A stretch of 64,000 nt of DNA from Bacteroidia bacterium (GTDB lineage Bacteria; Bacteroidota; Bacteroidia; J057; JADKCL01), in contig JACJYV010000005.1 of NCBI GenBank assembly GCA_020635905.1, positions 558,001-622,000 on the forward strand, in the 5' to 3' direction. Below are positions 35,847 to 45,031 of the stretch, piece after piece. Positions within the stretch are counted from its first letter, which is position 1; every line of letters begins with the position of its first letter. Made by a program: the position numbers and the translations under genes. Below the pieces are notes generated by a model, which worked only from the letters and a program-made list of their open reading frames with translations, had not been told where the DNA came from and did not search any database.

Positions 35847-36374
35847 ATGAGTGCCCTCGAATTATCTGGCGATATCCTGCTTGACACGGACGTGATCATC
35901 CATTTTTTCAAAGGGGGGAGCATTCGTCTGATCAATCAGATTTATCCAGACAGGGTTGCAGTTACGGATGTGGTGCAAAGGGAAGTAAAATATCAGGCCT
36001 CCGTGGATTTGAATCAACTCATTCAAACAGGTGAAATCAGATTGATTCCATTCCCGGTTGATTTTCAGGTGTTGCAGGAATTTGCGGCCTTGGGGTCAAA
36101 CGGGTTTCGGGGTGAGGGAGAAAATTCCTGCATGGCCATCGCAAAATTTCATCCCTCCAAAATCATTGCCAGCAGCAACCTTCGCGACATCAGTCCCTAT
36201 TGCTCAGACCACGGAATCAAATTCATCACCACCATGGATATTCTGCTTGATGGCTGGATCTCAGGAGTAATGAGTGAAAGACAATGTGATCAATTCATTC
36301 GACGGGTGCGGGCAAGCAACAGCAAATTGCCGGATATTTCTATTCGCAGTTACAGGCTTCAGAAGGGAATGTAA
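35847..36374 (+). CDS. PIN-domain-like protein, third gene of the XRE-ImmA locus
   Basis: The 175-residue product begins LLDTDVIIHFFKGGS (Asp13, Asp15), the N-terminal acid pattern of PIN ribonucleases. A second acidic patch appears in GEGENSCMAIA, and the later strand reads ASSNLRDISPYC. PIN proteins usually need four acidic residues and these fit only in part, so activity is inferred. It starts 3 bases after the ImmA stop and is clearly in the same operon. A toxin role is likely; the XRE and ImmA genes would regulate it. It resembles no commoner VapC chain in full. Confidence 0.7.
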   Translation: MSALELSGDILLDTDVIIHFFKGGSIRLINQIYPDRVAVTDVVQREVKYQASVDLNQLIQTGEIRLIPFPVDFQVLQEFAALGSNGFRGEGENSCMAIAKFHPSKIIASSNLRDISPYCSDHGIKFITTMDILLDGWISGVMSERQCDQFIRRVRASNSKLPDISIRSYRLQKGM

Positions 36375-36495
36375 TGCATATTCAATTGCCCACATTCTCC
36401 TTTTCAATGCCAGGCGTACCTGAAAACTTCCAACATCAAGGTTTCAGTTGCGTTTTGACCCACATTTTGGTACATTTCGCAAACAAAAACCAAAA

Positions 36496-37290
36496 ATGAC
36501 TTTATATGAATACATAAAAAAGCTTCAAAGCCTGGAGGAATACTCCTTTTCCCGGGAGGAAATAATCGAGAAAACTCAAAGGCCAGAATCAACCTTGAGA
36601 AAGGAATTAAGTCGCCTTGCAAAGAGGGGAGAAATCCTCAACCTTCGCCATGGATTTTATCTGGTCATTCCTCCACGATATCAAATGCTGGGCAAAATCC
36701 CAGTTCAATTATATGTTGACAAGCTGTTTAGCTACCTTAATAAGAAATACTATGTTGGCTTGTTGACCGCAGCATCCTTTCATGGCGCATCTCATCAACA
36801 AATCCAACAGGAATACTTGATTACAATGGCACCTGCCCTTAGAGATATTTCAAAAGGACAAAGCAGGTTACGATTTTTTGTCACAGGAAATTGGCCCGGC
36901 AGAAATATTGTGGATCAAAAGTCGGATGCCGGGCTTTTCAAAATATCATCACCTGCCCTTACCGCGGTCGATTGTATCCAGTACCACTCAAAAATTGGGG
37001 GAATAAACAGAATTCTCCCCAATCTGGAAGAGTTGATTGAGGAAATCAAGGAAGGAGATGTAAAAGATTTGCTTACCTGGTATCCCAATAAAAGCACCTT
37101 GCAGCGGTTCGGTTTTCTTTTGGATTGTTTTCAAGCTGACAGGAAAATTACCGACCTGATTTATGATCACCTTTTCAGGGAGGATTTCTACCCCGTTCTC
37201 CTTAGCCCTGGAAAAGGGCAAAAACCGGGAAGGACCGATAACAGATGGAAAATAGAAGAAAACTTCAAACTGGAAAGTGATTTGTCATGA
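36496..37290 (+). CDS. abiEi: AbiEi-type antitoxin
   Basis: I start at ATG 36496 (MTLYEYIKKLQ, 264 residues) because the frame upstream opens with a weak TTG. The N-terminal winged helix (about 1-60, FSREEIIEKTQRPESTLRKELSRL) binds DNA and the C-terminal domain (LLTAASFHGASHQQIQQEYLITM...) is typical of AbiEi. Such antitoxins repress their own operon and counter the AbiEii nucleotidyltransferase in a type IV toxin-antitoxin pair that gives phage resistance. The stop overlaps the toxin start (ATGA at 37287). The pair sits directly after the XRE-ImmA-PIN locus. Confidence 0.9.
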   Translation: MTLYEYIKKLQSLEEYSFSREEIIEKTQRPESTLRKELSRLAKRGEILNLRHGFYLVIPPRYQMLGKIPVQLYVDKLFSYLNKKYYVGLLTAASFHGASHQQIQQEYLITMAPALRDISKGQSRLRFFVTGNWPGRNIVDQKSDAGLFKISSPALTAVDCIQYHSKIGGINRILPNLEELIEEIKEGDVKDLLTWYPNKSTLQRFGFLLDCFQADRKITDLIYDHLFREDFYPVLLSPGKGQKPGRTDNRWKIEENFKLESDLS

Positions 37291-38078
37291 TTCCAAAACC
37301 ATTCATTGCAAAATGGAAAGCCCATGCCCCATGGAATACTTTTGCTCAAATAGAACAAGACCTGGTAATCAGCAGAGTTTTGGTTGAAATTTTTTCCGAT
37401 GATTTTCTGCGGAACCGGTTAGCATTCAGAGGAGGAACAGCAATTCACAAATTATTCCTAAAACCTGCTCCCAGATACAGCGAGGATATCGATTTGGTTC
37501 AAATAAACCCCGGCCCAATTAAGCCCATCATGCAACGACTCAATGAAGTCATTACTTTTTTTGATCAACCACGCAAAACAAGCCTGAGCGGACATGGTCC
37601 TAAAATTTATTACCGCTTCCTGTCAGAATATGAGAACATTCCTTTGCGACTCAAAATAGAGATCAATTGCAAAGAACACTTTCACTTCCATGATTGGATG
37701 GAGCTCCCTTTTGAAATCTCAAGCGATTGGTTTCAAGGAAAATCGATCATAAGAACCTTTCAAATAAATGAACTGCTGGGCACCAAACTTAGGGCAATTT
37801 ACCAGCGAAAAAAGGGTCGGGATTTATTTGATCTGGATTATGCCCAACAAAAATGTGAGATTGACCCCGGGGAAATTGTGAATTGTTTTTATGCCTACAT
37901 GCAAAATTCCAAAATCTATATTCCAACAGCCCGTGAATTCGAACAGAACCTGCTCGAAAAAGAAATGGATCTTAGTTTTGCAGGAGATTTAGAAGGTCTG
38001 CTTCGACCCGAAATTTCCTATAATCCAGAAGCCGCTTTTGAATGGCTCAGGAAAGAGATCATTCCTCTATTGAGGTAA
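37287..38078 (+). CDS. abiEii: AbiEii-type nucleotidyltransferase toxin
   Basis: The 263-residue protein has the nucleotidyltransferase fold of DUF1814/AbiEii: FRGGTAIHKL (Gly49-Gly50) and SEDIDLVQI with Asp67 and Asp69 as the metal-binding pair. A later KLRAIYQRKKGRDLFDLDYA is the conserved lysine/arginine block of the family. These enzymes block growth on phage infection by modifying RNA. It overlaps the AbiEi gene by 4 bases, so both are made from one transcript. No truncation is seen. Confidence 0.93.
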   Translation: MIPKPFIAKWKAHAPWNTFAQIEQDLVISRVLVEIFSDDFLRNRLAFRGGTAIHKLFLKPAPRYSEDIDLVQINPGPIKPIMQRLNEVITFFDQPRKTSLSGHGPKIYYRFLSEYENIPLRLKIEINCKEHFHFHDWMELPFEISSDWFQGKSIIRTFQINELLGTKLRAIYQRKKGRDLFDLDYAQQKCEIDPGEIVNCFYAYMQNSKIYIPTAREFEQNLLEKEMDLSFAGDLEGLLRPEISYNPEAAFEWLRKEIIPLLR

Positions 38079-38171
38079 TTTAGTATTGTCTGAAAAGTCT
38101 GGGAAAGTTTCCTCACCAACTGGATTATGAAAAAAATCTATTTTGAAAATAGTTTTTCTGGCCCCAATAAA

Positions 38172-39194
38172 TCAATCCAACACCTGCACCTTCAAAACCC
38201 CCAAAAGCCTGGTTCTGCCTTTCAAACTGAGCAGATACAACCCTTCAGCAACCAGATTTTGCAGGGAAACAGTTTGCACGAAGTCGTCCGCATCCACCTG
38301 AATCTGGCGGGCAAAAATGCTTTTGCCCGTGAGATCCAGTAATTCCAACCTCAGGACTTCGTCCTGCAAACCTGTCAGGTGCAGGGTGAACTGCCCCTGA
38401 GTAACCGGGTTGGGATAAAGGGAGATGGATTCCTCAAAATCGGGCAGAATTTCCTGCTGGGCCTCCTCCTCCTGCCAGGGAAGCTGGTTATTTTGGGCCG
38501 AAAGGGTCCAGCTTTTGAAAAAATTGCTGGTCACAGGCACCCCCGTTACGGTCGTGGTGGGGAAGTTATCCGCTCCACTGCCAGGAAAAATCCATTTGAA
38601 AGCCGTGCTGTTGAAACGTTGGGCGACCATAGTGCCTGCCAAAATGGTATTGCCCACATTGGTACGCTCCGCATCGTCGTAACCAAAGCCCAAAGTAGCC
38701 TGTGGTGGCGTGGTATAGCCCGTTTGCTCGATGCGCCAGAACCGGTCGATCACATTGGGAGAATTATTCGTAAGCGCCGCGCCAAACATATTGGTCACAT
38801 CTGAAGGCTTGTAGTCGTCGTTATTCCAGTTGTTGATTCCGTCATTGTCTGGATGGGTGGAAAAAACAAAATGCCCGGCCCCCGTTCCGGCGGTGGTCAG
38901 ATTGACAGAAAGGGGAATCTTCACATTATTCTTAGTGGTCCAGGGAATGGAATAGAGTCCGCCGTTGGCTCCAATATTCCAGCGAATGACATCATTCTCG
39001 GCCTCAGAAACGATGTTTCCTCCCCCGGCACCCACCGTTATCGCATTGGGATTGGGATTATCCAACACCAGAAATGCACTGTTGTCAATGACCAGAAAAG
39101 CATTATTACTCAAAACAACCCGTCCCTGAGATAAGGCGCTCAGAGCCAGCAGCAATCCAGTCAGGACCAGGGAAAATGATCTGAATGAGCTCAT
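38172..39194 (-). CDS. Secreted protein with T9SS type A sorting tail
   Basis: The 340-residue product has a signal peptide (cleavage after ALSQ), a beta-rich N-terminal region with the repeated AFLVIDN/AFLVLDN (about 30-55), and a Thr/Asn-rich middle. A linker (EEEAQQEILPDFEE) leads to the sorting tail SLYPNPVTQGQFTLHLT ending VLKVQVLD. Its start is 4 bases from the stop of the tail-fibre-type gene on the same strand, so both are co-transcribed. No catalytic motif is apparent; it is most likely structural or adhesive. Confidence 0.86.
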   Translation of the reverse strand: MSSFRSFSLVLTGLLLALSALSQGRVVLSNNAFLVIDNSAFLVLDNPNPNAITVGAGGGNIVSEAENDVIRWNIGANGGLYSIPWTTKNNVKIPLSVNLTTAGTGAGHFVFSTHPDNDGINNWNNDDYKPSDVTNMFGAALTNNSPNVIDRFWRIEQTGYTTPPQATLGFGYDDAERTNVGNTILAGTMVAQRFNSTAFKWIFPGSGADNFPTTTVTGVPVTSNFFKSWTLSAQNNQLPWQEEEAQQEILPDFEESISLYPNPVTQGQFTLHLTGLQDEVLRLELLDLTGKSIFARQIQVDADDFVQTVSLQNLVAEGLYLLSLKGRTRLLGVLKVQVLD

Positions 39195-39198
39195 TTTC

Positions 39199-40344
39199 TT
39201 AGTTTTTTGCTTTTGCTTCCAGGTAAGCCTTGATCTCAGCCAGTTCGCTCCTCAACTGATCCACTTCTGAGGCCTTTTCCTGCAAAGCTTCAATCTGCTT
39301 TTGTTGCTCCTGCACGGCATTGATCAGCATATAAGTAAAGGCGGACGGGTCCACTGAGAGGTATTCTCCAGACTGACCGACCATGTAAGGTGCCACTTCG
39401 GCCACATCCTGGGCAATTACACCCACATACTCGATGTCCCCCTCGCGGGTATTGGCCAGCCCGTTATACTCGAAAGTAACGGGTTTGATGCGGGTTAATG
39501 CGGCCAGTCCGTCCGTATATGGACGGATATTTTGCTTCAGGCGGCGATCTGAGAGGGCAGCCCAGCTTCCTCCTCCTGGTTTGAGAGCCACGCCGTCGGC
39601 ACGCAATTGAAACTGAACTGTATTGGCGGCACAACCGCTGCCCCCGGCCTGAATCACAAACATGTCGAGCGAACTGCAATTGTCGCTCAGGTTCACCCGC
39701 AACTCAGACTGGTCCTGCGCTGCATTATACCGGGCCATCCAGATGGGATCGCTGTTGTCGCTGTCATAGGCCGCGCTGCCGGGTCCACCCGAGAAAATCA
39801 CCTGGTTTCCAAATCCGGGCATGGTGCCGCTGTTCACTGGGTTGACCAGCCCAATACGGGCATGGCCGTTCACGTGCAGGGGACTGATGGGAGCGGTGGT
39901 ATTGATACCCAGGCGGTTAGACGTGGTAAAACGTGCCATTTCCGTGTTATTGGTATAGATCGCAAGGTCGCGGTTATCCGTGGTACCCAGGAAATTGGTA
40001 CCCACGGTGGTACCTGCATTGCCGGTCAGACTCCAGTCGCCGCCTGCTCCAAAACGGGTCCAGGCGCTGCCATTCCAGTAATAAAATCCGGGAGTCACAT
40101 TGCTGACGGTGGCTGTATTATACACCAGCAAACTGGTAGCTGCTCCCGTAATAGTGGTCACGTCGCCCGTGCCTGTGAGCGCCACGCGCGGAATCAGCAG
40201 TCCTTTGTTGGTGGCTGCCACATCGAGCATGGCCGAGGCATTGGGGGAAGCCCCCGTACCATTGATCCCAATATTCTGGCTCCAAACCAGTTGAAAACCA
40301 AACAGAGCAATCAGGAAGAAAGGCGCAGTAAATCTGATATTCAT
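39199..40344 (-). CDS. Tail-fibre-domain protein (peptidase S74 chaperone) with coiled-coil end
   Basis: The 381-residue product has a signal peptide (cleavage near VWSQ), a collagen- or fibre-like N-terminal part with GTTVGTNFLGTTDNRDLAIYTNN, and the intramolecular-chaperone domain with SDRRLKQNIRPYTDGLAALTRI and the later VIAQDVAEVAPYMV. A coiled coil (EQQKQIEALQEKASEVDQLRSELAEIKAYLEAKAKN) closes the protein. S74 domains help trimerise fibres and often auto-cleave. In Bacteroidota such proteins with a signal peptide are surface-secreted, not phage tails. It is upstream of the T9SS protein in the same operon. Confidence 0.88.
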   Translation of the reverse strand: MNIRFTAPFFLIALFGFQLVWSQNIGINGTGASPNASAMLDVAATNKGLLIPRVALTGTGDVTTITGAATSLLVYNTATVSNVTPGFYYWNGSAWTRFGAGGDWSLTGNAGTTVGTNFLGTTDNRDLAIYTNNTEMARFTTSNRLGINTTAPISPLHVNGHARIGLVNPVNSGTMPGFGNQVIFSGGPGSAAYDSDNSDPIWMARYNAAQDQSELRVNLSDNCSSLDMFVIQAGGSGCAANTVQFQLRADGVALKPGGGSWAALSDRRLKQNIRPYTDGLAALTRIKPVTFEYNGLANTREGDIEYVGVIAQDVAEVAPYMVGQSGEYLSVDPSAFTYMLINAVQEQQKQIEALQEKASEVDQLRSELAEIKAYLEAKAKN

Positions 40345-40411
40345 AATTGTGCGATCGAAATAGTGTCCAACAAATTACGGAAAAATTGCATTGCGTTCTG
40401 CACTGACATAG

Positions 40412-40443
40412 AAAAGCCCCTGAAAATCAGAGGCTTTTGTTTT
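40412..40443 (-). terminator. Hairpin after the tRNA remnant
   Basis: AAAAGCCCCTGA and TCAGAGGCTTTT form a stem (one mismatch) with a short A-loop. It lies directly past the 3' end of the tRNA remnant on the minus strand, where a tRNA gene would have its terminator, and is also followed by T on the + strand. Confidence 0.6.
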
Positions 40444-40451
40444 TATCCGTG

Positions 40452-40476
40452 TACCACCGGCGAGAATCGAACTCTT
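40452..40476 (-). tRNA. tRNA 3'-end remnant (att site of the integrated element)
   Basis: On the minus strand the sequence AAGAGTTCGATTCTCGC followed by CGGTGGTA reads as a T-arm (loop TTCGATT) plus an acceptor 3' half. The upstream part has no anticodon or D arm, and the outer T-stem pairs do not form, so it is not a functional tRNA. It lies 174 bases before an integrase gene, the expected attL layout when an element integrates at a tRNA 3' end. Confidence 0.6.
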
Positions 40477-40649
40477 TCCGTTTCTTACCGGATAATTCCT
40501 TTAAATGTTTGTTTTTCGTACATTTGAGAGGTAATGATCGGCAAGCGAAAGTGATGTTCGGGAGAAAATGTTTTAACAATGTTTTAACAAGAATCACCGT
40601 CCTACAAAAACAACCGACCATTCAATGAAAATAAATATACAGAAAATCC

Positions 40650-41864
40650 ATGGCAACCATTAAACCAATCCTCTGGCCCCGACCCACGAAAGAAGGAAAG
40701 CACATTATAAAAATAAGGGTTACTCAAGACCGGAAATCCCGCTACATCCTCACCGACATAGCCATCGCTAAAAAGTTCTGGAATCCCCGGGAGCGAGTGG
40801 TCAGAGCAAGTCACCCTCAGGCGAGCCTGTATAATGCCTCCATTGATTCTTATGTTCACAAGGCACAAAAGGCCTCCTATGATTTAGATCAACAGAACCA
40901 GGCCAAATCTGCGGTAAAAATCCTTCAGAAAATACAAGCTCCTGAGGACCCCAGCTTCATCACCTTTGCAGAACATCGCCTTTTGCAATTGGAACGATCT
41001 GAGCGCTTCCGTTCCTTCAAGCGGGTCCGTACTGTTCTCAACAAACTCAAAGAGTACATAGGCCCCCGTAAAACTGACTTACTCTTCAGTGAAATCACGG
41101 TCAAATTCCTGGAGGACTACGCTGTCCATTTACAGACCATCGGTAACAAAAGCTCAACCCGCCATTCTGATCTGAAAACTATCAGTACGCTTATGAATCA
41201 AAGCACCAAGGAAGGATTAATTCCTTTTGAGAAAAACCCCTTCCATAAGTTCACCATCAAAGCAGGAAAGTCAGAGAAAACCAAATTGTCAGATTTAGAA
41301 TTGGTCGCTATCAAGGAATTGGAGTTACAGCCCGGAACTCTGCCCTGGCACACCCGCAACTACTTCTTTTTTTCATTCTATTGTGGGGGTATCCGCGTGG
41401 GTGACCTCATGTCCCTCACCTGGGCCAACATCAAAGAAGGTCGCCTGAGCTATCGTATGGACAAAACCGGAAAAGAAAAGTCTGTCAAACTTCTGCCTCC
41501 CGCCCTGGAGATTCTTTCTCACTATCACAATGATGAAAGCAAAGCTGATCACTTCCTCTTTCCAATCCTGAAAAACAATGTTGATTACTCACAAAGGGAG
41601 TTTTTCCTAAAACAGAAGGAGAGCAAAACCGTGATGATCAACCGTTACCTGAAAATTCTTGCTGAAAAAGCAGGGGTCGATGCCAAAGTAACCACCCACA
41701 CCGCCCGCCACTCTGCGGCCGACTTCCTCCGCAGGCAAAATGTGAACGTCTATGACATTTCAAAAATCCTTGGACACAGTAGCATCAAGGTGACGGAAGC
41801 CTATCTCAAAACCCTGGATGTGGATTCGATGGATAGTGCGATGGATAGTTTGGGGGGGATATGA
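40650..41864 (+). CDS. Tyrosine-type site-specific integrase
   Basis: At 404 residues this is the Bacteroidota ICE-type integrase with an N-terminal arm-binding domain (about 1-90), a SAM-like core-binding domain (about 100-200) and a catalytic domain. Its tetrad can be read: Arg249 (GGIRVGDL), His350 and Arg353 (HTARHSAADFL), His376 (LGHSSI) and Tyr385 (TEAYLKTL). It should cut and join the tRNA-end att site just upstream. Everything to its right in the window appears to be the integrated element. Confidence 0.95.
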   Translation: MATIKPILWPRPTKEGKHIIKIRVTQDRKSRYILTDIAIAKKFWNPRERVVRASHPQASLYNASIDSYVHKAQKASYDLDQQNQAKSAVKILQKIQAPEDPSFITFAEHRLLQLERSERFRSFKRVRTVLNKLKEYIGPRKTDLLFSEITVKFLEDYAVHLQTIGNKSSTRHSDLKTISTLMNQSTKEGLIPFEKNPFHKFTIKAGKSEKTKLSDLELVAIKELELQPGTLPWHTRNYFFFSFYCGGIRVGDLMSLTWANIKEGRLSYRMDKTGKEKSVKLLPPALEILSHYHNDESKADHFLFPILKNNVDYSQREFFLKQKESKTVMINRYLKILAEKAGVDAKVTTHTARHSAADFLRRQNVNVYDISKILGHSSIKVTEAYLKTLDVDSMDSAMDSLGGI

Positions 41865-42017
41865 TTCATTGCTTTGAACATTTTTCTCTGCAAGTATTTC
41901 TGATTTTCAACAACAAAAAACGTAGTGGCTTTTAGCTTGCAGATATTTGGCAGGAATGAAGATCGCCTATTGGTTAATAATTGTATACATATCCATTAAA
42001 AATAAAGGGTGGAAAAT

Positions 42018-44837
42018 TTAAATCAAAGTTTGTCTTTTTTCGATTCGTGAAATTGCCTCTTTTATCCGATACCGTAAAAATTGGCCCTCTCCATCGAATT
42101 CTTCGCTCAAGTCCCTCAATACAGTTTCAAGAAGTTCTTTTGATTCTTGACTAACCCCAATTAGCCCTAATTTCCTAACATATTTGAGGCAAAGGTCGTG
42201 TGAAAGGAATTTCACTTCTTTTACGTAAAATGGAAGCTGGGACTCAATCTCCTTCCTTGGCTCGCTTTCTAAATAGTATTTGGGGTCGCTCTCAAATAAT
42301 ATTGCCCAATACGAAGGTGGAAAATCTTCAAAACCTTTCGATGGAACTATAAAGTTGATTGAACGGCTGTCATATTCTTCCCTGCATGGATCGATAGCCG
42401 ATTTGACTCCCATCTTAAAAAGTAATTCGCCAACAAGGTCGCGAATGGTCAAATCCGCATGGGCTAATAATGACACGTAAAGTTCTTCATTCCCAAATTT
42501 TATTATGGGTTCAACAAATTGCAACAGGGTTAAAAGAATCTGCTTTGACTTGGTCGAGGCGCCAGGGAATTCAAGATAAAAGTGGATTCTTTCAACAAAC
42601 AAGCGGATAATGTACTCTGGATAATCTCCCTTTGAATCTAGCAATGAGTCGTGTTGAATAAAGAGGAATTCAGGTTGATATGTTATTGGGTACCTTTTGA
42701 TATCCAAAAACCACGAAATGCTTTTTAAATGGAATACCCTTGCTTCCAAATTTGGACGAAGCTCCTGATTTTGTTGGTAATATCTCCTAATGTGAGTCAA
42801 TGGGTCCGAAGCAACTTCATTCCAATTGTTTTTGCCCGGACGACTAACATGCACTACAAATTTGAATGCCATATTTCGAATTAATAAATCCTCATTTTCT
42901 TCAATGAACTGGTTTAAAAATTCTACAAGCTTCCCATAATAAGCCCTCTCATAAATACGATGTTCTTGAGGCAGATTGGATAAATATTTATCCATAAGGT
43001 AGGGAGAATTGGCGGAACTCTTTCCCGAAAAAAAGTAATGGGCAACGTACAGAGGAATGGGTGCGTCTAAATGGTCATTTAAAATATCATAAACATCAGT
43101 GGAATCCATCTCTGGGATTATTCTTTTGAATGCTTCGATGGCATGTTGATTGGGATAGAATGGGTAAAGTGCATAAAAAAATTCGGAGGCATAGAAAAGC
43201 ATCTGTTCGGATTTTGCCTCAAAATAATTTCTTAGCCGGAAAGGGATTGAACTATTACAAGTTCCTAGATACCCTATAATCCTTATGTAATCAGGTTCGA
43301 TTCGAATCCTTGCCAGAGACCTTTTTTCCGACTGTGCTACATAATCATCATCAAACCAAATGGGTTTGTCTTCCTGATGGACAGGGAAACTGTCAAATCC
43401 TTTATAATAGTCATAATCGAGATTCAACGGCGAATTAGAGAATATGGAACTATGGTCAATTAAGTAATCATAAAGTTTTTCAGGGATTGAACTGTCAATT
43501 TCCGGGTGCTGACGAGCAGCCCAAACTGCAAGTGCTAGTCGGCGATATGGCTTTAACGACTTCTGCCCCTTCAAAATATCTCCAATGCGGGAAACGAAGC
43601 TTGGTTTTCTATATTTATCAGTTCCTCTAAATTCTCTCTCAAAATAAATTAGATTACGGATCCATTCTGCCGGTTCGTCAATTAGTCCTACATAAAAGCG
43701 AAGCATTAACCTGTCTTCAGGACAAAATATGAACTTTATATATACATCCTCGGCAGTAGGAAAATCTTGAATTTTATATTTTCGAGCAGCTAAAAAAGGA
43801 CACAATTTATAGTAAGAAAAATAAAGCGAGTTTCCCTTTTGGATGATTATCTTTTGCTCCTTGAGGAAATCAATCAGGTGAGTAGTCTGTGTTGCAGGTT
43901 GATGATCCCATAGTTTTTTGATAACACCGAGAATAATTTTATGGCATTGCCCAAAGGAAAAAGCCCTATCCTTTTTGGCAGGCTCCTCAAAATAGACGTG
44001 ATAGGCCACAGCCTCAAGAGATTCAATTGCCACATCAAAAGAAATACCAAGATTCTCATTCCGTAAAGGCCAAAGAATTTCTTTGAACAGGTAGTTAATG
44101 AAATGTTCCTGATAAAAATTGGCTATGTTCGAAAGGTTCCTTTTTACTTCCTCGGCAAAGGAATTAGATTTGAAATTCTTGAACGTTTCCATTAGAGAGT
44201 GTTGGATATCCAACGATTGTCCCTCCTCGTCCAGCACATTAGATTTGATTTCACGGTTGACGACAGACAAGGCATCTGCGGAAAGGTTTTTAAACGAAAG
44301 TTTTAAGCGGGACGGATTCTTGGGTGCCCTCTTCATTGGTACTTTCAATACCTTTTGATTTGGGGTAATTTTTTTAGAATCTGGATCAGGTTTTTCCAAG
44401 GCAACGGACCTATTTTCAACCAATGAATCTGTAGAACTTTCAAAAGATTCTTCAAATTCAGATGTGGTGGCAGATAAATCCTTCCTTATCCTTAAAGCCC
44501 TCTCTTTTTCAATTTCGAAATATTCTCTCCAAGTTTGCCCACTATCGTTTGTTATATACCTAACATAGAAATTAAGCGCCAGGTCCTGAATTCGAGGTGG
44601 TGTGATCTTTCCCAAATCTTTATCTCTATTACCTCCTGGTGGAATTCTATAATGATTCACAACCGTGTTGAGAGCTATGTTGCAGTCTGAAAAATATTCC
44701 TGTAAGTGATTGTATAATTGCCTTGCCTCATTTTGTTCAAAAAGCCAATCCTGTTCCTTCAATTTCGAATGTTCGCGGGTGAATTTTCGCGCAACTTCAA
44801 TGAGTAAATTTTTAATGATTTTAGCCCTAATCTCCAT
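42018..44837 (-). CDS. Large uncharacterised cargo protein (939 aa)
   Basis: The 939-residue product has no signal peptide, membrane segment or Walker A motif; the only GKS, in FFSGKSSANS, lacks the Gly-rich loop. The N-terminal ~115 residues look like a helical interaction domain (VARKFTREHSKLKEQDWLFEQNEARQLYNHLQEYF), then a Ser/Thr-rich linker (about 120-165). The rest is alpha-helical, probably an alpha-solenoid, with Tyr/Phe/Pro-rich repeats such as FFYALYPFYPNQHA and ALAVWAARQHPE. It is transcribed opposite to the integrase, just inside the element end, a usual position for cargo or defence genes. I do not recognise it. Confidence 0.7.
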   Translation of the reverse strand: MEIRAKIIKNLLIEVARKFTREHSKLKEQDWLFEQNEARQLYNHLQEYFSDCNIALNTVVNHYRIPPGGNRDKDLGKITPPRIQDLALNFYVRYITNDSGQTWREYFEIEKERALRIRKDLSATTSEFEESFESSTDSLVENRSVALEKPDPDSKKITPNQKVLKVPMKRAPKNPSRLKLSFKNLSADALSVVNREIKSNVLDEEGQSLDIQHSLMETFKNFKSNSFAEEVKRNLSNIANFYQEHFINYLFKEILWPLRNENLGISFDVAIESLEAVAYHVYFEEPAKKDRAFSFGQCHKIILGVIKKLWDHQPATQTTHLIDFLKEQKIIIQKGNSLYFSYYKLCPFLAARKYKIQDFPTAEDVYIKFIFCPEDRLMLRFYVGLIDEPAEWIRNLIYFEREFRGTDKYRKPSFVSRIGDILKGQKSLKPYRRLALAVWAARQHPEIDSSIPEKLYDYLIDHSSIFSNSPLNLDYDYYKGFDSFPVHQEDKPIWFDDDYVAQSEKRSLARIRIEPDYIRIIGYLGTCNSSIPFRLRNYFEAKSEQMLFYASEFFYALYPFYPNQHAIEAFKRIIPEMDSTDVYDILNDHLDAPIPLYVAHYFFSGKSSANSPYLMDKYLSNLPQEHRIYERAYYGKLVEFLNQFIEENEDLLIRNMAFKFVVHVSRPGKNNWNEVASDPLTHIRRYYQQNQELRPNLEARVFHLKSISWFLDIKRYPITYQPEFLFIQHDSLLDSKGDYPEYIIRLFVERIHFYLEFPGASTKSKQILLTLLQFVEPIIKFGNEELYVSLLAHADLTIRDLVGELLFKMGVKSAIDPCREEYDSRSINFIVPSKGFEDFPPSYWAILFESDPKYYLESEPRKEIESQLPFYVKEVKFLSHDLCLKYVRKLGLIGVSQESKELLETVLRDLSEEFDGEGQFLRYRIKEAISRIEKRQTLI

Positions 44838-44952
44838 TGGAAGGTGATTTCACTCTATTCAATATTCTATTCAATATTCAATTTACAAAATTGAACAGAC
44901 AACGGATTGCTAATCAATGATCCAATAATTTATTTGCTTCCATAAATAATAA

Positions 44953-44977
44953 GGCCCTCGTTCACGAGGCGAGGGCC
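44953..44977. repeat. Hairpin between cargo and mobilization genes
   Basis: GGCCCTCG and CGAGGGCC are perfectly complementary across a 9-base loop that itself contains CGAGG, so two alternative stems are possible. A T/A-rich tail follows on the minus strand, so it could terminate leftward transcripts. Confidence 0.45.
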
Positions 44978-45031
44978 ACCGCACTTAGGTCAATTGACCG
45001 CCACACGGAAAGTCATAATAAAACCACTATC

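Noticed and set aside
39607..40527. Long rightward 306-codon frame
   Set aside because: It lies opposite the tail-fibre gene and runs into the tRNA remnant, with no coding signature.
40430..40530. Complete tRNA gene on the minus strand
   Set aside because: Only the T-arm and acceptor 3' half can be drawn; no anticodon or D arm lies upstream.
42018..44837. STAND-type NTPase defence protein
   Set aside because: No Walker A loop is visible anywhere; the only GKS is in an unrelated context.
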